Shown here: positions 54,863-64,000 of the stretch, piece after piece
How positions within the stretch are numbered: the stretch's first letter is position 1
Layout of the letters: every line of letters starts with the position of its first letter
Assembly: GCA_963829955.1 (NCBI GenBank)
Contig: CAWHKS010000023.1
Location: 1-64,000, forward strand
Length of the DNA: 64,000 nt
Source: DASTFY01 sp963829955
GTDB lineage: Bacteria > Actinomycetota > Acidimicrobiia > Acidimicrobiales > Ilumatobacteraceae
Reading direction: 5' to 3'
Position numbers and translations under genes: made by a program
Notes under the pieces: generated by a model
Seen by the model: the letters and a program-made list of their open reading frames with translations, nothing else
What the model was told of the DNA's origin: nothing
Database searches by the model: none

Positions 54863-55601
54863 CGGCGCCCGTCCTCTCCAGGACGGCGATGGCCGTGCCG
54901 GCATGGACGAGCAGCAGGTCTCCGGCCCGCACCTCACCCACCGCGAGGGTGTCGACCGTCTCGGAACCGCCCGCGGTCCGGACCTCGGCCATGTCCGCGC
55001 TGGCTTCCAGCACCTCGGCCACACGACCCTCGTCGGAACAGGTGATGCAGCCCGGAACGGCATCACACAGCGGCCCGTCCTGCTCGATCGTGAGCAGACC
55101 GGGGTGCTCGAAGCAGACGTGCGTCAGCTCCCACAGCAGGTGGTAGAGGCGCACGATGCTGCCATCGTGCGCCGGGGCGGCGGACGCACCGTCGATCCAG
55201 AGCACGTGATCGGCAGCGCCCGGCTGCGGACGGGGGCCGGCACCGACCCACACCGTCGTCACGCCCCACGCGCCGGCTCGGCGCATGGCGGACTGCACGG
55301 TCGGATCGTCGGCCGTGCTGACTGCGAGGAGCAGATCGCCAGGGCGCACCGTGGAGCGCAGCGCCGGGACGAGGTCCGGGTCGACGACGCTCACCGCCGG
55401 CAGGGCCCGGGTACCCATGATGACCGGGTGGACGAACTCGACGGCGACGTGGCGGGCGTGCTCGGGCCACGTCGGGGCCGCGCACCACAGCGTGGCGCCG
55501 CCGGCGAACCGTCTCGCCAAGGCCAGTGCCGCCCGGGCCAGGTCGTCCTCCAGGCCCGCGCCGAAGGCCCCCCGAGCCTCTGCCGCACCAGCGTCTGCCA
55601 T
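54855..55601 (-). CDS. SIS domain - HypC domain fusion protein
   Basis: A 248-residue protein with two domains. Residues about 15-165 form a SIS-like fold (LEDDLARAALALARRFAGGA, STVRPGDLLLAVSTADDPTV, VTTVWVGAGPRPQPGAADHV, IVRLYHLLWELTHVCFEHPG). Residues about 175-248 form a HypC-type beta-barrel: PGCITCSDEGRVAEVLEASA, AEVRTAGGSETVDTLAVGEV, RAGDLLLVHAGTAIAVLERT. The internal Cys of GCITC takes the place of the essential Cys2 of free HypC. The start at 55601 has GAGGAGG 6 bases upstream. It is the first gene of the unit that includes the second SIS gene, hypE and hypF. Confidence 0.85.
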   Translation of the reverse strand: MADAGAAEARGAFGAGLEDDLARAALALARRFAGGATLWCAAPTWPEHARHVAVEFVHPVIMGTRALPAVSVVDPDLVPALRSTVRPGDLLLAVSTADDPTVQSAMRRAGAWGVTTVWVGAGPRPQPGAADHVLWIDGASAAPAHDGSIVRLYHLLWELTHVCFEHPGLLTIEQDGPLCDAVPGCITCSDEGRVAEVLEASADMAEVRTAGGSETVDTLAVGEVRAGDLLLVHAGTAIAVLERTGAGA

Positions 55602-55708
55602 GGGCCCTCCTCGGCGGTCAGGAACGCTGCCCCGCGAGGCGGCGGACTCTAGATCCTCTTCAGGGCGGAATTCGAGACCGTGTGACGACTGCCTCGGGAT
55701 CACGGGGT

Positions 55709-55737
55709 CCCCACCAGAAGCTTTGCTTCCGGTGGGG
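55709..55737 (+). terminator. intrinsic-terminator-like hairpin upstream of the PAS gene
   Basis: CCCCACC-A-GAAGC pairs with GCTTC-C-GGTGGGG (13 positions, one mismatch) around loop TTT, followed on the plus strand by CGTTCTTGT. It is the most classical terminator shape in the window, yet no plus-strand gene lies upstream. It may end a short RNA made from about 55610-55740, or act as an attenuator in the PAS gene leader. Confidence 0.55.
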
Positions 55738-55808
55738 CGTTCTTGTGCAGGGGTTCCGGAGGTCCAGCCCGGCTCCCGGGCCGGACGCGCTACCGTCCCC
55801 TCCGAGCG

Positions 55809-56594
55809 ATGGAGACGACGGCCACCGAACGGCTGGCCATCCTCGAGGCGTTCGCCGAATCGGCCAGCGACGCGCTGCTCGGCGACGACCTCGACGGACG
55901 GGTCACGACCTGGAACCGGAGCGCGGAGCGCATCTTCGGCTACCCCGAAGGTGAGATCGTCGGTCAGCCGACGCGGCAGCTCTTCCCCGCGCACCTCCAG
56001 GACGAGTTGACGCAGCTCTACGCGGGCGTGCTGGTCGGGGACCAGGTCGATCACCTCGAGACCGAGGCGCAGCGCAAGGGCGGGATGCCGATCCCGGTGT
56101 CGCTGTCCATCCGGGCCTTCCCCGACGCGTCAGGCCGCACCGTCGGCACGGTCTCGATCGCGCAGGACCTGACAGAGCGGCGGCTCGCGCAGGCCTCCCT
56201 GGCCGAGGTCGAGGCCCGCCTCAGGGGCGGGGAGGCCCAGGCACACGTGGGCCGATGGCTGTGGGACGTCGGGACCGACGCCGTCCAGTGGAGCGACGAG
56301 CTGCACCGCATCCACGGTGTGGACCCTCTCGATTTCTCCGGCACGCTCGAGGGCCACCTGAGTTGTGCCCACCCACTCGACCGCGATCGGCTGCGTGACG
56401 TCATGGCGGCGGCCATCGTCTCCGGCCACCCGTTCGAGCACGAGTACCACATCATCCGCCCTGACGGCGGAGAGCGCTGGATCTACCTGAGGGCCGAGCC
56501 GGCCATGAGCTCGGCGGGCGCCGTGATCGGCCTGCGGGGCATCGCGCAGGACATCACCGACGGGCGGTTCACTCCCGACCGACCATCGCCTTGA
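55809..56594 (+). CDS. double PAS-domain protein without output domain
   Basis: A protein of about 261 residues starting METTATERLAILEAFAESA. The first PAS domain spans about residues 8-125 (DLDGRVTTWNRSAERIFGYP, SLSIRAFPDASGRTVGTVSI, AQDLTERR). The second spans about 135-250 (VGRWLWDVGTDAVQWSDELH, EYHIIRPDGGERWIYLRAEP, VIGLRGIAQDITDGR). No kinase, GGDEF or DNA-binding domain follows; it ends shortly after the second PAC motif. It may be a stand-alone redox or ligand sensor. It diverges from the hydrogenase maturation operon and overlaps the end of the next gene by 26 bases. Confidence 0.85.
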   Translation: METTATERLAILEAFAESASDALLGDDLDGRVTTWNRSAERIFGYPEGEIVGQPTRQLFPAHLQDELTQLYAGVLVGDQVDHLETEAQRKGGMPIPVSLSIRAFPDASGRTVGTVSIAQDLTERRLAQASLAEVEARLRGGEAQAHVGRWLWDVGTDAVQWSDELHRIHGVDPLDFSGTLEGHLSCAHPLDRDRLRDVMAAAIVSGHPFEHEYHIIRPDGGERWIYLRAEPAMSSAGAVIGLRGIAQDITDGRFTPDRPSP

Positions 56595-56838
56595 CCCGGT
56601 CGACCAGATCCTGGGTGGACATCGAGGAGAGGTCGGTGGCGTCGACACCGGCACGGTCGAGCAGCGACGCCATCTCCCGAAGTGCGCTGGCTGCGTGCGA
56701 ACGCAGGGCCCGTACCAGGTCGTTGAACTCCTCCGACTGACGGATGGCCTGCAGCGCCTCGAGCACGTCGTCGAGCTCCTCCCGGCCTGCACGCGCACCG
56801 AGGAAGTAGCCGGCGGCGAAAGCCAGCACGATCCCCAT
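56569..56838 (-). CDS. small membrane-anchored protein (89 residues), unknown function
   Basis: It begins MGIVLAFAAGYFLGARAGRE, a short Gly-zipper-like membrane segment, followed by an amphipathic helical region (EELDDVLEALQAIRQSEEFN, RALRSHAASALREMASLL) and the end MSTQDLVDRVKAMVGRE. It starts directly after the stop of the PadR-YceI gene (TGA then ATG), so the two are co-transcribed and probably translationally coupled. No family with known function was recognised; YtxH-like proteins have a similar look. Confidence 0.75.
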   Translation of the reverse strand: MGIVLAFAAGYFLGARAGREELDDVLEALQAIRQSEEFNDLVRALRSHAASALREMASLLDRAGVDATDLSSMSTQDLVDRVKAMVGRE

Positions 56839-57933
56839 TCAGCCCTCCACCGGCGCGGGAAGTGGGCCGGGCACCGACTCGATGTGGAGTTGCACGACGA
56901 CGTCCGGATAGATCCGGAGCATGAGGACCGTCGGCGAGTCGATGTCGAAATCCCGGATGTCGATGACCTGCTCGCCGCTGACCACGACCTTCCCGGCGGG
57001 CGTGACGCTCACCTCCACCGTGCCGTCCAGGAGCCTTGTCGAGCCGTGGAAGGTGATCTCACCCTCGACGTGATAGCGCCCGATTGCCCCCGCCGAACGG
57101 CAGCTCCGCAGGTCGAGGGTGACCGTCGGGTGGCGCCGAGCGTCGATGCGCCGCAGCAGCTCGGCGTCGTACAGCGCGTTGCCGGATCGCAGGTGACCGA
57201 CCTCGATCTCCAGGTGGGCCGAGCGGACGCTCTCGGCGCGCACGGTGCCGTCCTCCACCGTGACCTCGAGCTGGCCCGTCACCCCGACGGCCCCGAAGGT
57301 GATGGGCCCGACGCTGGATCGCGCCTCGATCAGGACCACGGACCGCTCAGGGTCGATGCAGAACACGGCTGGCGTCGCCGACGTCGCGGACCAGTCGGTG
57401 CGGGCCGCGTCGTCGCAGACGCAGCCGAGGGGCGGCTTGGGTCGTAAGTGGGCCCGCCGGCGTTCGATCCGCGACGTCGAGGAGACCGGCGACCAGGGGA
57501 GGCCCGTGACAGCAGCCCAACCGCCTTCGGCCTCGGCCAGCGCGGCGTCGATCGTGCCGGTGGCGACGTACCGCCGGAGCACCTGGTCCAGGCAGTCCCG
57601 CTCCTGCTTCACGACCCCCATCCACGCCCGCAAGGCACGCTGGCCGTCCTCGGTCAGGCCGTACACCCGCCGCGCCTGCCCGGCCTTGGGCGCGTCCGAC
57701 CAGGCCTCCACCAAGCCGTCGCGTTCGAGCTGAGCGAGCGCCCGATAGACGCTCGGGCGATCCACCCGACCGAAACGCAGCTCCTCCAGGCCCTTGGCCA
57801 GGTGGTACCCGTACGCCGGCTCCTCGGCCAGCAGGAGCAGCACCGCGGGCAGGAGGAAGCGCCGCGGCGGGGCCAGCGCGAAGCGCGAGTGCGGGACCGG
57901 TGCCCATGCGGCGTCGGTTCCACGATGCTCCAT
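56839..57933 (-). CDS. PadR-type DNA-binding domain fused to a YceI domain
   Basis: One uninterrupted 364-residue frame. Residues about 22-110 are a PadR winged helix: FLLPAVLLLLAEEPAYGYHL, RVDRPSVYRALAQLERDGLV and RRVYGLTEDGQRALRAWMGV. A linker of about 60 residues contains CVCDDAARTDW. Residues about 172-355 are a YceI barrel: CIDPERSVVLIEARSSVGPI, RSAHLEIEVGHLRSGNALYD, RRIDARRHPTVTLDLRS, YHVEGEITFHGSTRLLDG and VIDIRDFDIDSPTVLMLRIY. The barrel resembles the YceI protein of the hydrogenase operon. PadR proteins are mostly repressors whose C-terminus senses a ligand; a YceI barrel could bind a quinone or other lipid. The architecture is unusual to me. A lost stop between two genes is the alternative. 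Confidence 0.85.
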   Translation of the reverse strand: MEHRGTDAAWAPVPHSRFALAPPRRFLLPAVLLLLAEEPAYGYHLAKGLEELRFGRVDRPSVYRALAQLERDGLVEAWSDAPKAGQARRVYGLTEDGQRALRAWMGVVKQERDCLDQVLRRYVATGTIDAALAEAEGGWAAVTGLPWSPVSSTSRIERRRAHLRPKPPLGCVCDDAARTDWSATSATPAVFCIDPERSVVLIEARSSVGPITFGAVGVTGQLEVTVEDGTVRAESVRSAHLEIEVGHLRSGNALYDAELLRRIDARRHPTVTLDLRSCRSAGAIGRYHVEGEITFHGSTRLLDGTVEVSVTPAGKVVVSGEQVIDIRDFDIDSPTVLMLRIYPDVVVQLHIESVPGPLPAPVEG

Positions 57934-58142
57934 CGGTCCCCCCGGACCACCCCGAGGCGGGCCGGAGGCCCGTCGCTGGCCATCTCTTCGTACCTGCCAT
58001 CGGGCGGGGTGTCAATGCGTCCCGGCCGGCAGCCGAGCCGCGTCCCGACAGCAGGCCGCGGCGCCGGTGACCGTGGGCACGGCGGTCTGCATCACCATCG
58101 GGACACCGGCTGGTGCCCTCCCTCCCGAGCGGGGCCGGGACA

Positions 58143-58148
58143 TACGGT
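58143..58148 (+). promoter_or_regulatory. -10 element of a leaderless promoter for the ABC permease
   Basis: TACGGT is followed by 7 bases and the ATG at 58156, the same spacing as for the PhyH gene. The rest of the 222-base divergent gap to the PadR-YceI gene shows no gene. Confidence 0.4.
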
Positions 58149-58155
58149 GAGGACC

Positions 58156-60548
58156 ATGAGCACCGCCCCTGCCCGCGCGGCCATCGGGCTCTGGTCCCGG
58201 ACCGAGCTCGCGCGGCGCTGGCGCGCCCTCGTGCTCCTCGGCGTGCTGGCCGGCCTGGCCGGCGGCCTGGTGATCGCCGCCCTCGAGGGCGCCGACCGCA
58301 CGTCGAGCTCGTACCGGCGCATGCGGGAGGAGCTGCGGGGCGCCGACGTCGTGTTCTTCCCCAGCCAGTCGGGCGTGTACGACGCCGACCTCACGCTGCT
58401 CGACCAGATCCCCGAGGTCGAGTCCTGGGGTGGGTTCGCCCTGATGCCCAGCCAGTTCCTGGAGCTCCCGCCCGGGACCAGTCCCTTCGTCTTCGTCGGG
58501 CCGGACTGGTTCGGCGACATCGAGCGGGCGAAGGTGATCGAGGGCCGTCTGCCGGATCCCGACGCCGACGACGAGCTGGTGCTCAACGAGGCGGCGGCGG
58601 CGCTGGGCGACGAGCTCGGCTTCGACGAGGTGATCGGCACGGAGCTGACCCTGGCCACCATCACCTTGGACGAGTTCATCGCCAACGGTCGACCAGGAGC
58701 CCGCCGACTGGACCGCGGCCGAGGGTCCGAGGTTCACGATGCGGATCGTCGGTGTCGTCCGCCAACCGATGGTCGGGGCCGTGTCGTTCGCGTCCGACCC
58801 GTTCGCGGCGACGGGGCCGGGCTGGGCGGCGGCGCACCTCGACGAGCTCACCCCCTACTTCCAGAACGCGGTCGTGCGCCTGCGCAACGGCGCCGCCGAC
58901 GTCCCCGCCTTCCGCGAGGGCATCGCCCGCGTCTACGGCCGGGACCTCACCATCAAGGACCTCCACGACGACGTCAAGCGGGTCGAGAACTCGACCGGGC
59001 TCGAGCGCACCGGTCTTCTGCTGTTCGCGGCCGCGGTGCTCATCGCCTCGATCGTGCTCGTCGGGCAGGCCTTCCTCCGCTCCGCCCACGCCGGTGCGGA
59101 CTCGGTCCCGACGCTGCGGAGCATGGGGATGGCGCCGCGGAACCTGGTCCGGGGCATCGCGCTCCCCCACCTGCTGACCGTCGCCGTGGCCATCGTCGTC
59201 GCCGCAGTCACGGCCATGCTCCTCTCGACCCGCTTCCCGATCGGGCTCGCTCGCCGGCTGGATCCGGACGTCGGGATGCGGCTCCGCCCGGGCTATGTCT
59301 TCGGAGGCGCGCTCCTCGTCGGCGTGGCCGCCGTCGTGGCCACCATGGTCTCGTCGGTCCTCGCCACCCGGGCCAGCCTCCGCCACGCCGGTGGCGGACG
59401 CGTCCGCATGGTGGGCGCAGCGTCGCGCGCCGGAGCACCGGTGCCGGCTGCCGTCGGCGCCAGCCTGGCCCTGGAGCAACCGGCCCGTGCCGGCTCGGCC
59501 CAGGTCCGTCCCGCGCTCCTCGCCACCGTCGGCGCCGTACTGGGCGTCGTGGGCGCGGTCACGTTGGTGGGCGGCATCGACGACGCCCTCGCCAACCCGG
59601 CCCGGTCCGGGGTCAACTGGGACGTCACCGTCGACGGCGTCGACGAGGAGATCGCCGAGTCCGTGCGGGACGACCCGCGGGTGGAGGACCTCGCCCTCGC
59701 CCGCCGGACCGCCAGTCAGGTCGGCGGGAAGGACGCGCCCGTCTACACCGTCGAATCGCTCAAGGGATCGATGGGCTTCAGCGTCCTCGAGGGCCGAGCC
59801 CCCGAGGGCCCGGACGAGGCACTGTTGGGCGCCCGGACGGCCAAGGTGCTCGGACTGGGCATCGGCGACGAGGTCACCGTCGGTCCGACCACCGTGCCGT
59901 CGAGCGTCGTCGGCATCGGCCTCCTGATCCAGACCGCCCACGGCGCGTTCGACGAGGGTGCGAGCGTCAACCCCGCCGCCTTCGACGACCGGTACGGGGA
60001 CCTGAGCGAGGACCAGCTCGAGAACATCCTCCTGGCCGGCGTCCCGAAGGCCGAGGACCGGCAACCGCTCATCGACGAGGTGCAACAGTTCGGTCCTCTC
60101 GCCTACGAGCCGATTCCCGTCCCCGACGTGAGCCAACCTGGCCAACGTCCGCCGGCTGCCCTACCTGCTGGCCGGGTTCCTCGTCGTGCTCGGCCTCGGC
60201 GCCGCCGCGCACGCCCTGCTCACGGTGTCCCGCCGCCGGCGCAAGGAGCTGGCCGTCCTGCGCGCCATCGGACTGACGCCCGGCCAGACCGGGGCGTGCG
60301 TGGCCTGGCAGGCGGTCGTGGTGGCCGGGATCGCCCTGATCATCGGGCTTCCGCTGGGCCTCATCGTCGGCCGCCAGGCGTGGCGGGCCGTCGCCGATGC
60401 CGTGCCCTTGATCTACGTGGGCCCGCTCGACGCCGGCCTCCTGCTGCTGGCCGCGCCGGTGGCGCTGGCCGGCCTGCTGCTCCTCGCCCTTCCCCCGGCC
60501 CGCCGGGCCGCCCGGCTCCGGACGGCCGAGGTCCTGCGGGCCGAGTGA
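58156..60548 (+). CDS. FtsX-like ABC transporter permease (frameshifted near 58690 and 60135)
   Basis: A membrane protein of about 797 residues with two MacB/FtsX-like halves. The first membrane segment is WRALVLLGVLAGLAGGLVIA. A periplasmic-type domain follows (VVFFPSQSGVYDADLTLLDQ, IEGRLPDPDADDELVLNEAA). The middle frame has LLLFAAAVLIASIVLVGQAF, SMGMAPRNLVRGIALPHLLT and a second extracellular domain. The last frame has YLLAGFLVVLGLGAAAHALL, RRRRKELAVLRAIGLTPGQT and GLLLLAAPVALAGLLLLALP, ending RTAEVLRAE. Removing one C at AGCCAACC near 60135 joins the last two parts. No ATPase gene is adjacent in the window. The substrate is unknown. Confidence 0.82.
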
Positions 60549-60551
60549 TCA

Positions 60552-60576
60552 GCGGGAGAGCCCGCGGCGCTCCCGC
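60552..60576. terminator. hairpin between the ABC permease and rpoC
   Basis: GCGGGAG (60552-60558) pairs with CTCCCGC (60570-60576) in the 59-base convergent gap. It could serve both genes. No T-run is present. Confidence 0.4.
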
Positions 60577-60607
60577 CTCCAGCCTGGGCCCGCAGCGACC
60601 CGATCGG

Positions 60608-64000
<3,393 letters not shown>

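Noticed and set aside
55640..55718. Possible tRNA 3' end (CCCCACCA) and attachment site before the terminator-like hairpin
   Set aside because: The nearest TTCGA is about 40 bases from the CCA, too far for a T-arm, and no cloverleaf can be built. There is no integrase nearby.

Overview
The window is about 64 kb of high-GC DNA with many GTG starts, densely packed genes and Actinomycetota-type ribosomal proteins. The zinc-finger form of S14, a likely F420-dependent flavin oxidoreductase and an actinobacterial-type [NiFe] hydrogenase cluster also point to an actinobacterium, perhaps of the Acidimicrobiia. That placement is inference: no rRNA gene is present to test it.

Layout. Bases 1-18,124 (minus strand) hold three ribosomal transcription units: rplM-rpsI; infA-rpmJ-rpsM-rpsK-rpsD-rpoA-rplQ-truA; and rplC through secY and adk (S10/spc). 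A glutathione peroxidase and a small unknown gene sit between infA and adk. Bases 18,206-36,039 are an accessory block. It holds a guanine deaminase plus molybdenum hydroxylase operon, a divergent operon (M20 amidohydrolase, N-carbamoyl-D-amino-acid hydrolase, second molybdenum hydroxylase, SsnA-like deaminase, luciferase-like oxidoreductase), then an alpha/beta hydrolase, pabB-pabC, a cysteine-desulfurase-like enzyme, a PhyH dioxygenase and an amidohydrolase. Bases 36,089-41,188 return to ribosomal genes (rpsJ, tuf, fusA, rpsG, rpsL), with a small membrane protein inserted on the opposite strand. Bases 41,423-55,601 are a 17-gene [NiFe]-hydrogenase cluster resembling the high-affinity group 1h type: structural genes, hypA/C/D/E/F, endopeptidase, NifU-like, DUF5947-like and DUF6084-like proteins, a YceI protein, two tiny membrane proteins and two SIS proteins. 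After it come a PAS protein, a PadR-YceI fusion and an ABC permease. The window ends inside rpoC.

Main reading. In most Actinomycetota rpoBC, rpsL-rpsG-fusA-tuf and rpsJ-rplC... lie close together in one chain. Here the chain is cut twice, between rpsJ and rplC and between rpoC and rpsL, and each gap carries an energy or catabolic gene block. Where an inserted block transcribes toward ribosomal genes, a strong hairpin is followed by a new promoter of the form TTGNCN-17-TANCAT. This looks like a stable arrangement with each unit insulated.

Function. The first block suggests use of purines or hydantoin-like ureides (guanine to xanthine to urate, and carbamoyl-amino-acid hydrolysis). The second suggests H2 oxidation, possibly at atmospheric concentration. 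A PadR-YceI fusion next to a hydrogenase operon that itself encodes a YceI protein is the best candidate for an undescribed regulatory link.

Quality warning. Many genes, including essential rpoA, truA, rplF and fusA, are split by frameshifts. Wherever the correct reading could be reconstructed, a single extra base explains it. I treat these as consensus errors and report merged gene spans.
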